In this document: in pieces, positions 42,174 to 59,564 of the stretch
How the letters are laid out: every line of letters starts with the position of its first letter
How positions within the stretch are numbered: position 1 is the first letter of the stretch
Notes under the pieces: generated by a model
What the model was told of the DNA's origin: nothing
Seen by the model: only the letters and a program-made list of their open reading frames with translations
Databases searched by the model: none
Assembly (NCBI RefSeq): GCF_000718515.1
Contig: NZ_JNZS01000005.1
Coordinates: 124,001 to 188,000, forward strand
Source: Micromonospora parva
Lineage (GTDB): Bacteria; Actinomycetota; Actinomycetes; Mycobacteriales; Micromonosporaceae
Length of the DNA stretch: 64,000 bases
Direction: 5' to 3'
Position numbers and translations under genes: made by a program

Positions 42174-45100
42174 TTGGCAGCTTCCCGCCCTGCGAAGACC
42201 AGTCGTACGTCGAGCGCATTCGCTCCCCGCCGAGTTTCATTCGGCAGGATCACCGAACACCTCGAGGTCCCCAACCTCCTTGCCATTCAGAACGAGTCCT
42301 TCGACTGGCTCGTCGGCAACGAGGCTTGGCAGGGCCGGTCGGCGGACGACCCGCACGCACGCTCGGGTCTCGCGGAGATCCTTGAAGAGATCAGTCCCAT
42401 TGAGGACTTTTCCGGCACCATGTCGCTCTCCTTCTCAGCGCCGCGCTTCGACGAGGTCAAGGCCTCGATCGAGGAGTGCAAGGAGAAGGACCTGACCTAC
42501 TGCGCTCCGCTCTTCGTGACCGCGGAGTTCACCAACAACACCACTGGCGAGATCAAGAGCCAGACGGTGTTCATGGGTGACTTCCCGATGATGACGCCCA
42601 AGGGCACCTTCGTCATCAACGGCACCGAGCGCGTCGTGGTCAGCCAGCTCGTCCGGTCTCCGGGCGTCTACTTCGACAAGCAGCCGGACAAGACCTCCGA
42701 CCGCGACCTCTCCAGCGTCAAGGTCATCCCGAGTCGGGGTGCCTGGCTGGAGTTCGACATCGATAAGCGCGACACGGTCGGCGTACGTATCGACCGTAAG
42801 CGTCGCCAGGCCGTCACCGTCCTGCTCAAGGCCATCGGATGGTCGGCCGAGCGGATCCGTGAGCGGTTCGGGTGGTCCGAGCTGATGATGACGACGCTCG
42901 AGAAGGACCACATCGCCGGCGCCGATGAGGCGCTGCTCGACATCTACCGCAAGCTGCGCCCTGGCGAGCCGCCGACGCGCGAGAACGCCCAGACCCTGCT
43001 CGACAACCTCTTCTTCAACCCGAAGAGGTACGACGTCGCCAAGGTCGGGCGCTACAAGTTCAACAAGAAGCTCGAAGTCGACGTGCCGATCACCACCGGC
43101 ACGCTGACCGAGGACGACATCGTCGCCACCGTGGAGTACCTGTGCCGGCTGCACGCCGGTGAGGAGGGCTACGAGGCCGACGACATCGACCACTTCGGCA
43201 ACCGGCGGCTCCGTACCGTGGGCGAGCTGATCCAGAACCAGGTTCGGGTCGGCCTGTCCCGGATGGAGCGGGTCGTCCGTGAGCGGATGACCACGCAGGA
43301 CGTCGAGGCGATCACCCCGCAGACCCTGATCAACATCCGCCCGGTGGTGGCGGCGATCAAGGAGTTCTTCGGGACGTCCCAGCTGTCCCAGTTCATGGAC
43401 CAGACCAACCCGCTGGCGGGCCTGACCCACCGGCGCCGGCTGAGCGCGCTCGGCCCGGGTGGTCTGTCCCGGGAGCGGGCCGGCTTCGAGGTCCGCGACG
43501 TGCACCCGTCCCACTACGGCCGGATGTGCCCGATCGAGACGCCGGAAGGCCCGAACATCGGCCTGATCGGCGCGCTGTCCACCTTCGCCCGGGTCAACCC
43601 GTTCGGCTTCATCGAGACGCCGTACCGGAAGGTCGTCGACGGTCGGGTCACCGACCAGATCGACTACCTGACCGCGGACGAGGAGGACCGGTTCGTCAAG
43701 GCCCAGGCCAACGCGCGCCTGAAGGCTGACGGCACGTTCGCCGAGGACCGGGTGCTCTGCCGTCGTAAGGGCGGCGAGACCGAGGACGTGGTCCCCGCCG
43801 CCGTCGACTACATGGACGTCTCGCCTCGGCAGATGACCTCGGTCGCGACCGCCATGATCCCGTTCCTCGAGCACGACGACGCCAACCGGGCACTGATGGG
43901 CGCGAACATGCAGCGCCAGGCGGTGCCGCTGGTCAAGGCCGAGGCGCCGCTCGTGGGTACGGGCATGGAGTACCGGGCCGCTGTCGACGCTGGCGACGTG
44001 GTGGTCGCCGAGGTCGGCGGTGTGATCGAGGATCTCTGCGCCGACTACGTCACCATCCACCAGGATGACGGCCACCGCCGGACGTACCTGCTGCACAAGT
44101 TCCGCCGCTCCAACGCCGGCTCCTGCGTCAACCAGAAGCCGGTGGTCTTCGAGGGCGACCGCGTCGAGGCCGGTCAGGTCATCGCCGACGGTCCCTGCAC
44201 CGACGAGGGCGAGATGGCGCTCGGACGCAACCTGCTGGTGGCGTTCATGTGCTGGGAGGGCCACAACTACGAGGACGCGATCATCCTGTCGCAGCGCCTC
44301 GTGCAGCAGGACGTGCTCACCTCGATCCACATCGAGGAGCACGAGGTCGACGCCCGGGACACCAAGCTCGGTCCGGAGGAGATCACCCGCGACATCCCGA
44401 ACGTCAGCGAGGAAATGCTCGCTGACCTCGACGAGCGCGGCATCATCCGGATCGGTGCCGAGGTCGTCCCCGGCGACATCCTGGTCGGCAAGGTCACGCC
44501 CAAGGGTGAGACCGAGCTGACCCCGGAGGAGCGGCTGCTCCGCGCGATCTTCGGTGAGAAGGCGCGTGAGGTTCGGGACACCTCGCTGAAGGTGCCGCAC
44601 GGCGAGACCGGCACGGTCATCGGTGTGCGTACGTTCTCCCGCGAGGACGGCGACGAGTTGCCGCCGGGTGTCAACGAGCTGGTCCGGGTCTACGTCGCCC
44701 AGAAGCGCAAGATCCAGGACGGCGACAAGCTCGCCGGCCGGCACGGCAACAAGGGTGTCATCTCGAAGATCCTGCCGATCGAGGACATGCCGTTCCTGGA
44801 GGACGGCACCCCGGTCGACATCGTGCTCAACCCGCTCGGTGTGCCGAGCCGGATGAACATCGGCCAGGTGCTGGAGACCCACCTCGGTTGGGTCGCCAAG
44901 ACCGGTTGGAAGGTCGAGGGTGACGACGCCGACTGGAAGCGCCAGCTGCGCTCGATCGACGCGCACGAGTCCGAGGGGGACACCAACGTGGCCACCCCGG
45001 TCTTCGACGGTGCCCGCGAGGAGGAGATCTCCGGCCTGCTCGAGTCGACCCTGCCCAACCGGGACGGCAAGCAGCTGATCGGGCGTACCGGCAAGGCGCA

Positions 45101-45605
45101 GCTGTTCGACGGTCGTTCCGGTGAGCCACTGCCGGACCCGATCGCCGTCGGCTACGTCTACATCCTGAAGCTCAACCACCTGGTCGACGACAAGATCCAC
45201 GCTCGGTCGACCGGACCGTACTCGATGATCACGCAGCAGCCGCTGGGTGGTAAGGCGCAGTTCGGTGGTCAGCGTTTCGGTGAGATGGAGTGCTGGGCGA
45301 TGCAGGCGTACGGCGCTGCCTACGCCCTGCAGGAGCTGCTCACGATCAAGTCCGACGACGTGCTCGGCCGCGTGAAGGTCTACGAGGCCATCGTCAAGGG
45401 CGAGAACATCCCGGAGCCGGGCATCCCGGAGTCGTTCAAGGTGCTGCTCAAGGAGCTGCAGTCGCTGTGCCTCAACGTTGAGGTGCTCTCCAGCGACGGT
45501 GTGGCCCTGGAAATGCGCGAGACCGACGACGAGGTGTTCCGGGCCGCTGAGGAGCTGGGCATCGACCTGTCCCGGCGCGAGCCGAGCTCGGTCGAAGAGG
45601 TCTGA
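42174..45605 (+). CDS. rpoB: DNA-directed RNA polymerase subunit beta
   Basis: 1143 aa from TTG 42174, chosen for GGAAGG 7 nt upstream and because other actinobacterial RpoB proteins start with a similar short AASR segment; an upstream in-frame ATG at 42012 lies in the promoter. The rifampicin region reads [19 protein letters not shown], then [19 protein letters not shown]; the residues equivalent to E. coli D516, H526 and S531 are unchanged, while N518 is Thr. The C-terminal [18 protein letters not shown] is intact. It forms the catalytic cleft with RpoC. Confidence 0.97.
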   Translation: MAASRPAKTSRTSSAFAPRRVSFGRITEHLEVPNLLAIQNESFDWLVGNEAWQGRSADDPHARSGLAEILEEISPIEDFSGTMSLSFSAPRFDEVKASIEECKEKDLTYCAPLFVTAEFTNNTTGEIKSQTVFMGDFPMMTPKGTFVINGTERVVVSQLVRSPGVYFDKQPDKTSDRDLSSVKVIPSRGAWLEFDIDKRDTVGVRIDRKRRQAVTVLLKAIGWSAERIRERFGWSELMMTTLEKDHIAGADEALLDIYRKLRPGEPPTRENAQTLLDNLFFNPKRYDVAKVGRYKFNKKLEVDVPITTGTLTEDDIVATVEYLCRLHAGEEGYEADDIDHFGNRRLRTVGELIQNQVRVGLSRMERVVRERMTTQDVEAITPQTLINIRPVVAAIKEFFGTSQLSQFMDQTNPLAGLTHRRRLSALGPGGLSRERAGFEVRDVHPSHYGRMCPIETPEGPNIGLIGALSTFARVNPFGFIETPYRKVVDGRVTDQIDYLTADEEDRFVKAQANARLKADGTFAEDRVLCRRKGGETEDVVPAAVDYMDVSPRQMTSVATAMIPFLEHDDANRALMGANMQRQAVPLVKAEAPLVGTGMEYRAAVDAGDVVVAEVGGVIEDLCADYVTIHQDDGHRRTYLLHKFRRSNAGSCVNQKPVVFEGDRVEAGQVIADGPCTDEGEMALGRNLLVAFMCWEGHNYEDAIILSQRLVQQDVLTSIHIEEHEVDARDTKLGPEEITRDIPNVSEEMLADLDERGIIRIGAEVVPGDILVGKVTPKGETELTPEERLLRAIFGEKAREVRDTSLKVPHGETGTVIGVRTFSREDGDELPPGVNELVRVYVAQKRKIQDGDKLAGRHGNKGVISKILPIEDMPFLEDGTPVDIVLNPLGVPSRMNIGQVLETHLGWVAKTGWKVEGDDADWKRQLRSIDAHESEGDTNVATPVFDGAREEEISGLLESTLPNRDGKQLIGRTGKAQLFDGRSGEPLPDPIAVGYVYILKLNHLVDDKIHARSTGPYSMITQQPLGGKAQFGGQRFGEMECWAMQAYGAAYALQELLTIKSDDVLGRVKVYEAIVKGENIPEPGIPESFKVLLKELQSLCLNVEVLSSDGVALEMRETDDEVFRAAEELGIDLSRREPSSVEEV

Positions 45606-45685
45606 GGTGTGCGGTCGGGGGCCGGCTCGCCGGCTCCCGACCCCGCCCGAGAATTAGCAGTACAGACGACGACATAGGGGACATA

Positions 45686-49573
<3,888 letters not shown>

Positions 49574-49583
49574 GCACCAGTAA

Positions 49584-49623
49584 CACGACGAGGCCCCCGG
49601 TGAAAGCCGGGGGCCTCGTCGTG
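49584..49623 (+). terminator. Strong terminator after rpoC
   Basis: A perfect 17-bp stem (CACGACGAGGCCCCCGG) with loop TGAAAG, 10 nt after the stop. Confidence 0.85.
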
Positions 49624-49667
49624 TCCGTGCCCACCCACCCCGCGACCGGGTTCGGCATGATGGGGGT

Positions 49668-50036
49668 ATGACGACAGCACCCGGGCAGGTGTCCGTCGCC
49701 CAGCCGGACCTGCGTCACCCGCTGGACCCGGACCCGGCCCGCGCCACGAAGGCACGGGCGGTCTTCGCGCTCGGCCTGCTCGGCCTGCTGACCGGGTTGT
49801 TCATCGGAGGCGTGGTGCCGGCCACCGTGGCCCTGCAACTGGCCCGGCAGGCGCGCCGCGAGGCGTACGCGTCGGGGGGTTTCCTGACCGGCAGCGTGTG
49901 GCTGCGGCGGGGGGAGCGGATGGCCTGGACCGGTCTGGTGCTGGTCGCGGTCAGCGTGGTGGCCGCTGTGGTCATCGGGGTGGTCCGGCTGGCCGGTGCC
50001 CCGTTCGGCCACGACTACCCGGCGAACATGGACTGA
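49668..50036 (+). CDS. Small membrane protein, two helices
   Basis: 122 aa. A Pro-rich N-terminus precedes two hydrophobic helices (AVFALGLLGLLTGLFIGGVVPATVAL and GLVLVAVSVVAAVVIGVV) separated by a basic loop (LARQARREA). The layout recalls DUF4190-type proteins. It may pair with the similar C-terminal membrane domain of the next gene. Function unknown. Confidence 0.65.
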   Translation: MTTAPGQVSVAQPDLRHPLDPDPARATKARAVFALGLLGLLTGLFIGGVVPATVALQLARQARREAYASGGFLTGSVWLRRGERMAWTGLVLVAVSVVAAVVIGVVRLAGAPFGHDYPANMD

Positions 50037-50137
50037 GGCCGCCGGTGGCCGCGCCCGGCGCGGGTGGCGGCGCTCGCGGCGGTAGCCTGGCCGGTGTCCG
50101 CCGCGTGGCGGTGGCGGCCTTTCGACAGGAGGACCTC

Positions 50138-51163
50138 GTGACGGAACCGGCGCGGCCCCCTGCGGACGAACCGGACGGCCCCCCTGCGGACACGCCGGCG
50201 TCCGAGCCGAGTGACTGGGCGCGGCCGGGCCCGGGCGGTGCGGAGCACCCTCCGGTGCCCACCCCGGATGCGCCGCCCGCTGCGGGGCCGTACCCCGGCT
50301 GGGGCACGACCTCGACGCCCGGCTCCGGCCAGCCGCACCCGGTCTCCAGCACGCCGACCTCGACGCCGCAGGGCTGGGGTCCGCCGTCATCCGGGCCGGG
50401 AACGCCGTACGGGTGGGGTCCGCCGTCGTCGGGGCCGGGGGCACCGCAGGGTTGGGGTCCGCCGGCAGGTGGGCCCGGAGCACCGCATGGCTGGGGTCCG
50501 CCGTCGTCGGGGCCGGGAGCACCGCATGGCTGGGGTCCGCCGTCGTCGGGGCCGGGAGCACCGCAGGGGTGGGGTCCGCCGCCGGGTGGACCGGGAGCGC
50601 CGTACGGGTGGGGTCCGCCGTCGTCGGGGCCGGGAGCACCGCACGGGTGGGGTCCGCCGTCGTCCGGGCCCGGCGGCCCGCCCGGATGGGGTCCGCCGCC
50701 GGGGCACGGTCCTGGGTGGGGTGGCTCGCCGGGGCGCTCGGTTGCGCCACCCACCGACGACCAACGCCGGCCGCCGAAGCGGGTGGAGTCGGTGTCGGGC
50801 ACGCCGTTCGGTGTCGTGCACCTGGACGTGGCGCCGGTCACCTCCGGGCTGGCCATCGGAGCGCTGGTGGCGGGGATCGCGTCGGTCCTGGTGTCGTTAC
50901 TGGTGATCTGCTTCGGGGTGGCCTTCATGAACGACGGCGGTGCCTGGGCCTCCGGAGCGTTCGCCGCGCTGGGTGTGCTGGCCGGCGGTGCGGCGGTCGT
51001 CGTCGGGCTGCTCGGCCGGCGGCAGATCGGTCGGCCGGCCGCGCCCTCCGCGGTCCAGTTCACCGGGCGTGGGCTGGCGATGGCGGGGATCAGCTGCGGC
51101 GCGGTGGGGGCGGTGCTCAGTGCGCTGGGCCTGGGCCTGGCCCTGCTGCTCGCACTGACCTGA
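50138..51163 (+). CDS. Pro/Gly-rich repeat protein with C-terminal membrane domain
   Basis: 341 aa from GTG 50138, which has AGGAGG 4 nt upstream. The N-terminal 190 residues are Pro/Gly-rich and contain nine 13-residue repeats (P-x-GWGPPSSGPGA type). The C-terminal part has about three hydrophobic helices (GLAIGALVAGIASVLVSLLV, FAALGVLAGGAAVVVGLL, LAMAGISCGAVGAVLSALG), a DUF4190-like arrangement. Such proteins display a flexible domain on the cytoplasmic side. Role unknown. Confidence 0.7.
   Translation: MTEPARPPADEPDGPPADTPASEPSDWARPGPGGAEHPPVPTPDAPPAAGPYPGWGTTSTPGSGQPHPVSSTPTSTPQGWGPPSSGPGTPYGWGPPSSGPGAPQGWGPPAGGPGAPHGWGPPSSGPGAPHGWGPPSSGPGAPQGWGPPPGGPGAPYGWGPPSSGPGAPHGWGPPSSGPGGPPGWGPPPGHGPGWGGSPGRSVAPPTDDQRRPPKRVESVSGTPFGVVHLDVAPVTSGLAIGALVAGIASVLVSLLVICFGVAFMNDGGAWASGAFAALGVLAGGAAVVVGLLGRRQIGRPAAPSAVQFTGRGLAMAGISCGAVGAVLSALGLGLALLLALT
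50366..50716 (+). repeat. Nine tandem 39-bp coding repeats
   Basis: Nine in-phase 39-bp units encode variants of PHGWGPPSSGPGA. Units 4 and 5 are identical at DNA level, showing recent duplication; the second residue varies among H, Q, Y and P. Confidence 0.85.
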
Positions 51164-51348
51164 AAGTGATCATCGACAGATCCGACACCTGACGGGGGTT
51201 TCCCGCGGAAGGCTTCCGGTCCGCCCGGGGGCGATGGGTGCTTCTGCGGGAGAGCCGGTACACTTGTATTCGTAGGTGCCCATCGCGGGCGACCGGGCAG
51301 GACGAGATACGGCTGGCGGGTGTGAGACTGCCGCCGGGCCATTCCGTT

Positions 51349-51377
51349 TTGACCTGGGCGGTTGTGGTAGGTACTCT
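51349..51377 (+). promoter_or_regulatory. Candidate promoter of the rpsL (str) operon
   Basis: TTGACC (51349-51354), 17 bp, TACTCT (51372-51377). It lies in the 508-bp gene-free interval 51164-51671 and would give a leader of about 290 nt. Confidence 0.5.
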
Positions 51378-51671
51378 TTCCCCTTGTGCCCGGGCATGCC
51401 CGGGCAACTCGTGCGTGCGCTGTTACCGGCTTACGGACGGCGGCACGACAAGCCAAGGATCCGGGGCGGGGCGACCCGCGTGCCGGTGACAAAACCCGGT
51501 ACGCACGCGAGAGCGTCGCAACGGGACCGTGACGAGGGCGACACGCCCGACCGCGGGTGCCGGGGTCTCCGCAAGGTGGCCCTGGTCGGAATGTAGGAGA
51601 GCCGGTCATCAGGCCGGCTAACGAGCAGACGGCGCGGCCGCGGATGCGGCCGAAGGGAGCGGAGAAACCCG

Positions 51672-52046
51672 GTGCCCACGATCCAGCAGCTGGTCCGAAA
51701 GGGCCGCCAGGCGAAGACGACCAAGACCAAGACCCCGGCGCTGAAGGGTTCCCCTCAGCGGCGCGGCGTGTGCACCCGCGTGTACACCACCACCCCGAAG
51801 AAGCCGAACTCGGCGCTGCGCAAGGTCGCTCGCGTGAAGCTCAGCAGCCAGATCGAGGTGACCGCCTACATCCCCGGCGTCGGTCACAACCTGCAGGAGC
51901 ACTCGATCGTGCTCGTCCGCGGTGGCCGGGTGAAGGACCTCCCCGGCGTGCGTTACAAGATCGTTCGCGGCTCGCTGGACACCCAGGGTGTCCGCAACCG
52001 CAAGCAGGCGCGCAGCCGTTACGGCGCGAAGAAGGAGAAGAGCTGA
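51672..52046 (+). CDS. rpsL: 30S ribosomal protein S12
   Basis: 124 aa from GTG 51672: [31 protein letters not shown], then [19 protein letters not shown] and [12 protein letters not shown]. The lysines at which streptomycin resistance arises are the wild-type ones. First gene of the str operon. Confidence 0.97.
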   Translation: MPTIQQLVRKGRQAKTTKTKTPALKGSPQRRGVCTRVYTTTPKKPNSALRKVARVKLSSQIEVTAYIPGVGHNLQEHSIVLVRGGRVKDLPGVRYKIVRGSLDTQGVRNRKQARSRYGAKKEKS

Positions 52047-52047
52047 C

Positions 52048-52518
52048 ATGCCGCGTAAGGGACCCGCTCCGCGGCGGCCGCTGGTCGCTGACCCGGTGTA
52101 CAACTCGCCGCTGGTCACCCAGCTGGTGAACAAGATCCTGCTCCGCGGCAAGCGTCAGCTCGCCGAGTCCATCGTGTACGCGGCCCTCGAGGGCTGCCGC
52201 GAAAAGTCCGGCACCGACCCGGTCGTCACCCTCAAGCGGGCGATGGACAACGTCAAGCCGACCCTCGAGGTGCGTAGCCGCCGGGTCGGTGGCGCCACCT
52301 ACCAGGTTCCGGTCGAGGTCCGCCCGACCCGGGCGACCACCCTGGGCCTGCGCTGGCTGGTCACCTACTCCCGCGCCCGGCGCGAGAAGACCATGGTCGA
52401 GCGGCTGATGAACGAGCTGCTGGACGCGAGCAACGGCCTCGGTGCCGCCGTCAAGCGGCGCGAGGACACGCACAAGATGGCCGAGTCGAACAAGGCCTTC
52501 GCGCACTACCGCTGGTAA
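52048..52518 (+). CDS. rpsG: 30S ribosomal protein S7
   Basis: 156 aa: [30 protein letters not shown] through [21 protein letters not shown]. The ATG at 52048 directly follows the rpsL stop and gives the normal N-terminus. Confidence 0.97.
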   Translation: MPRKGPAPRRPLVADPVYNSPLVTQLVNKILLRGKRQLAESIVYAALEGCREKSGTDPVVTLKRAMDNVKPTLEVRSRRVGGATYQVPVEVRPTRATTLGLRWLVTYSRARREKTMVERLMNELLDASNGLGAAVKRREDTHKMAESNKAFAHYRW

Positions 52519-52592
52519 CACCCTGGTTCCGGCGCCTACGGGCGCCGGAACCGCCACCAGTTGAGTCGAGACGACGATAAGTAGGGATTGAA

Positions 52593-54689
<2,097 letters not shown>

Positions 54690-54808
54690 CACCCTGAGCA
54701 GGTGATTCGTGGTTGGTCGCGGGAGGTTTCACCCGCCCGCGGCCACCACGATCGGATCGCGTGAGACCGGGCCTGTAGGCTTCATCGCCGCAGAACCCAC
54801 AAAGGCTC

Positions 54809-54826
54809 TCCGGCCGTCAGGCCGGA
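54809..54826 (+). promoter_or_regulatory. Hairpin in the fusA-tuf gap
   Basis: TCCGGCC-N4-GGCCGGA, a 7-bp stem in the 212-bp gap, 75 nt before tuf. A weaker CGCGGG/CCCGCG hairpin lies near 54720-54745. They may form the tuf leader or a weak terminator. Confidence 0.4.
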
Positions 54827-54901
54827 AAGGCTGTCGACAGAGTCCTAAGCGCCGACCGGCGCGCCGGGCGTACGAACCAAGAAGTCCACAGGAGGACACC
54901 A

Positions 54902-56095
54902 GTGGCGAAGGCTAAGTTCGAGCGGACTAAGCCGCACGTCAACATCGGCACCATTGGTCACATCGACCACGGTAAGACGACGCTGACGGCGGCCATCACC
55001 AAGGTCCTGCACGACCAGTACCCGGACCTGAACCCCTACACGCCGTTCGACGAGATCGACAAGGCGCCGGAGGAGAAGGCCCGCGGCATCACGATCTCGA
55101 TCGCGCACGTCGAGTACCAGACCGAGTCGCGGCACTACGCGCACGTCGACTGCCCTGGGCACGCCGACTACATCAAGAACATGATCACCGGTGCCGCGCA
55201 GATGGACGGCGCGATCCTGGTGGTGGCGGCGACTGACGGCCCGATGCCGCAGACCCGCGAGCACGTGCTGCTGGCCCGTCAGGTCGGTGTGCCGTACATC
55301 GTCGTGGCGCTCAACAAGAGCGACATGGTCGATGACGAGGAGCTCCTGGAGCTCGTCGAGCTCGAGGTCCGTGAGCTGCTCTCCTCGCAGGAGTACCCGG
55401 GTGACGACCTGCCGGTCGTTCGGGTTTCGGCGCTGAAGGCCCTCGAGGGTGACCCCGAGTGGACCGGCAAGCTGCTGGAGCTGATGACCGCTGTCGACAC
55501 CTCGATCCCGCAGCCGGAGCGCGAGGTTGACAAGCCGTTCCTGATGCCGGTTGAGGACGTCTTCACGATCACCGGTCGTGGCACCGTCGTCACCGGTCGG
55601 GTGGAGCGCGGCGTTCTCCTGCCGAACGAGGATGTTGAGCTCGTCGGTATCAAGGAGAAGAGCTTCAAGACCAAGGTCACCGCGATCGAGATGTTCCGGA
55701 AGACCCTGGACGACGCCCGCGCAGGTGAGAACGTCGGCCTGCTGCTGCGTGGTACCAAGCGCGACGAGGTCGAGCGCGGCATGGTCGTCGTGAAGCCGGG
55801 CTCGAACACCCCGCACACGGAGTTCGAGGCGACGGTCTACATCCTCTCCAAGGAGGAGGGCGGCCGGCACACCCCGTTCTTCCAGAACTACCGTCCGCAG
55901 TTCTACTTCCGGACCACTGACGTCACCGGTGTCGTCACCCTCCCCGAGGGCACCGAGATGGTCATGCCGGGTGACAACACCTCCATGTCGGTGAAGCTGA
56001 TTCAGCCCATCGCCATGGAGGAGAACCTCAAGTTCGCGATCCGCGAGGGTGGCCGCACCGTCGGCGCCGGGTTCGTCACCAAGATCAACAAGTGA
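54902..56095 (+). CDS. tuf: Elongation factor Tu
   Basis: 397 aa from GTG 54902 with AGGAGG 7-8 nt upstream. G1 GHIDHGKTT, switch [17 protein letters not shown]3 [13 protein letters not shown] and G4 [10 protein letters not shown]. It delivers aminoacyl-tRNA to the ribosome. Confidence 0.98.
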   Translation: MAKAKFERTKPHVNIGTIGHIDHGKTTLTAAITKVLHDQYPDLNPYTPFDEIDKAPEEKARGITISIAHVEYQTESRHYAHVDCPGHADYIKNMITGAAQMDGAILVVAATDGPMPQTREHVLLARQVGVPYIVVALNKSDMVDDEELLELVELEVRELLSSQEYPGDDLPVVRVSALKALEGDPEWTGKLLELMTAVDTSIPQPEREVDKPFLMPVEDVFTITGRGTVVTGRVERGVLLPNEDVELVGIKEKSFKTKVTAIEMFRKTLDDARAGENVGLLLRGTKRDEVERGMVVVKPGSNTPHTEFEATVYILSKEEGGRHTPFFQNYRPQFYFRTTDVTGVVTLPEGTEMVMPGDNTSMSVKLIQPIAMEENLKFAIREGGRTVGAGFVTKINK

Positions 56096-56217
56096 GCTAG
56101 GTAACCCCGATTAGACCCGCCGCCGGTCGTGCGGCATACTAGTCAGGTTGCGTAACGACAGTTCGTCGCCTGTGTTCGGCTTTCGCTGAACCTCCGGGTG
56201 GCGAGGCAGTCGAGCGT

Positions 56218-56250
56218 AGGGTGGTTGGCGGCCCAGTCGCCAACCACCCT
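56218..56250 (+). terminator. Hairpin terminator after tuf
   Basis: A perfect 13-bp stem, AGGGTGGTTGGCG, with a 7-nt loop. The 350-bp interval 56096-56445 holds this terminator and no gene; the S10 operon promoter must lie here, but the only -35-like TTGACC (56288-56293) lacks a good -10. Confidence 0.72.
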
Positions 56251-56445
56251 CGCACGGCGTTCAGGTCGCGGTAATGCGATCGGCGCCTTGACCCACCGCG
56301 CGGTCAGCACCACTCCGGAACCACGGGGCGGAGCTCGGCCCGAGGGCGCGACACGCCCGACCGCGGGGGTCGGCGAAGTGGGCCTGTACCAGCCGGTACA
56401 GGCGCCCGCAACACAGCGGCATCGAGAGAAGGAACAGAAGCCACC

Positions 56446-56754
56446 ATGGCGGGACAGAAGATCCGCATCCGGCTCAAGGCCTATGACCACGAGGTCGTCG
56501 ACTCCTCGGCTCGGAAGATCGTCGAGACGGTGACGCGCACCGGGGCGCAGGTCGCGGGCCCGGTGCCGCTGCCCACGGAGATCAACCGTTTCTGCGTTAT
56601 CCGCTCGCCGCACAAGTACAAGGACTCGCGCGAGCACTTCGAGATGCGCACGCACAAGCGGCTGATCGACATCATCGACCCGACCCCGAAGACGGTCGAC
56701 TCGCTCATGCGCCTCGACCTGCCGGCTGGCGTCGACATCGAGATCAAGCTGTAG
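56446..56754 (+). CDS. rpsJ: 30S ribosomal protein S10
   Basis: 102 aa: [20 protein letters not shown], the loop [19 protein letters not shown] and the end [12 protein letters not shown]10 is also NusE, a transcription antitermination partner. First gene of the S10 operon. Confidence 0.98.
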
Positions 56755-56765
56755 GGACCGGACAA

Positions 56766-57431
56766 ATGGACAGGCAAGTCAAGGGGATCCTGGGCGCCAA
56801 GCTCGGCATGACCCAGGTCTGGGACAACAACCGTGTTGTTCCCGTGACCGTGGTCGAGGCCGGCCCGTGCGTCATCAGCCAGGTTCGTAGCGCCGAGAAG
56901 GACGGTTACTCCGCGGTCCAGCTGGCGTACGGCACCATCGACCCGCGCAAGGTCAAGAAGCCGATCAGCGGTCACTACGCCAAGGCGGACGTGGCGCCGC
57001 GCCGGCACATCGTCGAGCTGCGCACCACCGACGCTGGGGAATACTCGCTCGGCCAGGAAGTCACTGTCGAGGAGTTCCCGGCCGGCGTCACCATCGACGT
57101 CACCGGCAAGACCAAGGGCAAGGGCTACGCCGGCCCGATGAAGCGGCACGGCTTCCACGGTCTGCGCGCCAGCCACGGTGTCGAGCGCAAGCACCGCTCG
57201 CCCGGCTCCATCGGCGCCTGCGCCACTCCGGGTCGTGTCTTCAAGGGCACCCGGATGGCCGGCCGGATGGGTGGCGTGCGGTACACCGTGCAGAACCTCA
57301 CCGTCCAGGCGGTCGACACCGAGAACAACCTGCTGCTCGTCCGGGGTGCCATTCCTGGTCCGAAGGGCGCGCTCGTTCTGGTCCGTACCGCGGCCAAGAG
57401 CAAGGTGAAGAAGGGCGGTGCGGCCAAGTGA
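56766..57431 (+). CDS. rplC: 50S ribosomal protein L3
   Basis: 221 aa: [17 protein letters not shown] and the signature GHMKRHGF-equivalent [16 protein letters not shown]. It lies near the peptidyl-transferase centre. Overlaps rplD by 4 nt (GTGA). Confidence 0.97.
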   Translation: MDRQVKGILGAKLGMTQVWDNNRVVPVTVVEAGPCVISQVRSAEKDGYSAVQLAYGTIDPRKVKKPISGHYAKADVAPRRHIVELRTTDAGEYSLGQEVTVEEFPAGVTIDVTGKTKGKGYAGPMKRHGFHGLRASHGVERKHRSPGSIGACATPGRVFKGTRMAGRMGGVRYTVQNLTVQAVDTENNLLLVRGAIPGPKGALVLVRTAAKSKVKKGGAAK

Positions 57432-58078
57432 CCACCGTTGACGTGCGCACCGTCGAAGGCACCACCAGTGGCTCGGTCGAGCTGCCGGCGGACATCTTCG
57501 ACGTGCAGGCCAACGTCGCGCTGATGCACCAGGTCGTGGTGGCCCAGCTCGCGGCGGCCCGACAGGGCACGCACAAGGCCAAGACCCGCGGCGAGGTCGC
57601 CGGTGGCGGCAAGAAGCCGTACAAGCAGAAGGGCACCGGTCGCGCCCGGCAGGGCTCGATCCGCGCGCCGCAGTTCGCCGGCGGTGGCGTCGTGCACGGT
57701 CCCGTGCCGCGCGACTACAGCCAGCGGACCCCGAAGAAGATGAAGGCCGCCGCTCTGCGCGGTGCCCTCTCCGACCGGGCCCGCGCCGGGCAGGTGCACG
57801 TCGTCGAGGCGTTCGTCTCGGGCGAGAAGCCGTCGACCAAGGCGGCCCTGGCCACGCTGACCAAGCTCACCGAGGCCCGTCGGGTCCTGGTGGTGCTGAG
57901 CAGCACCGACGAACTGAACTGGGTGTCGCTGCGCAACGAGCCGCGGGTGCACCTGATCGAGTCCGGCCAGCTGAACACGTACGACGTGCTGGTGGCCGAC
58001 GACGTGGTCTTCACCAAGGACGCCCTGGACGAGTTCCTGGGCGTGCCCGCCGAGACCACCGAGGAGGGTGGCAAGTGA
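57428..58078 (+). CDS. rplD: 50S ribosomal protein L4
   Basis: 216 aa from GTG 57428. The exit-tunnel loop [21 protein letters not shown] is present, followed by the globular domain. Its stop overlaps the rplW start by 4 nt. Confidence 0.97.
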   Translation: MTTVDVRTVEGTTSGSVELPADIFDVQANVALMHQVVVAQLAAARQGTHKAKTRGEVAGGGKKPYKQKGTGRARQGSIRAPQFAGGGVVHGPVPRDYSQRTPKKMKAAALRGALSDRARAGQVHVVEAFVSGEKPSTKAALATLTKLTEARRVLVVLSSTDELNWVSLRNEPRVHLIESGQLNTYDVLVADDVVFTKDALDEFLGVPAETTEEGGK

Positions 58079-58377
58079 GCACCATCGCCGATCCGCGCGA
58101 CATCATCGTTGCGCCGGTCGTCTCGGAGAAGAGCTACAGCGAGCTGAACCGGAACTGGTACACCTTCCTGGTGCACCCGGACGCGAACAAGACCGAGATC
58201 AAGATCGCTATCCAGCAGATCTTCAACGTCCGCGTCCTGACGGTCAACACGCTCAACCGCCAGGGTAAGCGCAAGCGCACCAAGACCGGCTTCGGTCAGC
58301 GCAAGGCGACCAAGCGGGCGATCGTGAAGCTGGCTGACGGTGACCGCATCGAGGCCTTCGGCGGCCCGGTCAGCTGA
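58075..58377 (+). CDS. rplW: 50S ribosomal protein L23
   Basis: 100 aa: [21 protein letters not shown], then [17 protein letters not shown] and the basic loop [19 protein letters not shown]. It is the docking site at the tunnel exit. Coupled to rplD. Confidence 0.97.
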   Translation: MSTIADPRDIIVAPVVSEKSYSELNRNWYTFLVHPDANKTEIKIAIQQIFNVRVLTVNTLNRQGKRKRTKTGFGQRKATKRAIVKLADGDRIEAFGGPVS

Positions 58378-58389
58378 GGGGTGTAGACA

Positions 58390-59229
58390 ATGGCTATCCG
58401 TAAGTACAAGCCGACGACGCCGGGCCGACGTGGCTCGAGTGTCGCTGACTTCGCCGAGATCACCCGGTCCACGCCGGAGAAGTCGCTGCTGGCTCCGTTG
58501 CCGAAGAAGGGCGGGCGTAACGCCCACGGCCGGATCACCACGCGGCACCACGGCGGCGGTCACAAGCGCCAGTACCGTCTGATCGACTTCAAGCGGGTCG
58601 ACAAGGACGGCGTGCCGGCGAAGGTCGCTCACATCGAGTACGACCCGAACCGCACCGCGCGTATCGCGCTGCTGCACTACGCCGACGGCGAGAAGCGGTA
58701 CATCATCGCGCCGAAGGACATGAAGCAGGGCGACCGCGTCGAGTCCGGCCCGGGCGCCGACATCAAGCCGGGTAACAACCTGCCGCTGCGCAACATCCCG
58801 GTCGGTACCACCATCCACAACGTGGAGCTGCGTCCGGGTGGCGGGGCCAAGCTGGCCCGTTCCGCCGGCGTCGGCATCCAGCTGCTCGGCCGTGAGGGCG
58901 CGTACGCGACCCTGCGTATGCCGTCCGGTGAGATCCGGCGGGTCGACGTGCGCTGCCGCGCCAGCATCGGCGAGATCGGCAACGCCGACCAGTCGAACAT
59001 CAACTGGGGTAAGGCCGGCCGGATGCGGTGGAAGGGCAAGCGCCCGACCGTCCGTGGTGTCGCCATGAACCCGGTCGACCACCCGCACGGTGGTGGTGAG
59101 GGTAAGACCTCCGGTGGTCGCCACCCGGTCAACCCGCAGGGTAAGCCCGAGGGCCGCACCCGCCGTAAGGGCCAGCCGAGTGACCGGCTGATCGTCCGCC
59201 GTCGCTACGCCACGCGTAAGCGCGGCTGA
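58390..59229 (+). CDS. rplB: 50S ribosomal protein L2
   Basis: 279 aa: [33 protein letters not shown], and the C-terminal [21 protein letters not shown] containing the conserved histidine near the peptidyl-transferase centre. Confidence 0.98.
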   Translation: MAIRKYKPTTPGRRGSSVADFAEITRSTPEKSLLAPLPKKGGRNAHGRITTRHHGGGHKRQYRLIDFKRVDKDGVPAKVAHIEYDPNRTARIALLHYADGEKRYIIAPKDMKQGDRVESGPGADIKPGNNLPLRNIPVGTTIHNVELRPGGGAKLARSAGVGIQLLGREGAYATLRMPSGEIRRVDVRCRASIGEIGNADQSNINWGKAGRMRWKGKRPTVRGVAMNPVDHPHGGGEGKTSGGRHPVNPQGKPEGRTRRKGQPSDRLIVRRRYATRKRG

Positions 59230-59241
59230 GGGAGATAAGAC

Positions 59242-59523
59242 ATGCCTCGCAGCCTGAAGAAGGGCCCGTTCGTCGACGACCACCTGCTCAAGAAGGTGGA
59301 AGTTCAGAACGACAAGGGCTCCAAGAACGTGATCAAGACCTGGTCGCGGCGCTCGACGATCATCCCCGAGATGCTGGGGCACACGATCGCCGTGCACGAC
59401 GGACGCAAGCACGTCCCGGTGTTCGTGACCGAGGCGATGGTCGGGCACAAGCTCGGCGAGTTCGCGCTGACCCGCACGTTCAAGGGTCACGAGAAGGACG
59501 ACCGGAAGAGCCGTCGGCGCTGA
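59242..59523 (+). CDS. rpsS: 30S ribosomal protein S19
   Basis: 93 aa: [38 protein letters not shown] and [13 protein letters not shown]. Located 12 nt after rplB. Confidence 0.98.
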   Translation: MPRSLKKGPFVDDHLLKKVEVQNDKGSKNVIKTWSRRSTIIPEMLGHTIAVHDGRKHVPVFVTEAMVGHKLGEFALTRTFKGHEKDDRKSRRR

Positions 59524-59564
59524 CGCCGCGGGCATACGGATAGAGGGAACAAGGGGTTACAGCG

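Noticed and set aside
42435..45200. Long minus-strand open frame opposite rpoB
   Set aside because: Same high-GC artefact; no ribosome site and no recognisable protein.
50366..50716. Tandem repeats as a CRISPR array
   Set aside because: There are no unique spacers; the units are contiguous, in frame and encode a Pro/Gly-rich repeat.
56288..56316. S10 operon promoter
   Set aside because: A TTGACC is present, but no acceptable -10 lies at 16-19 bp.
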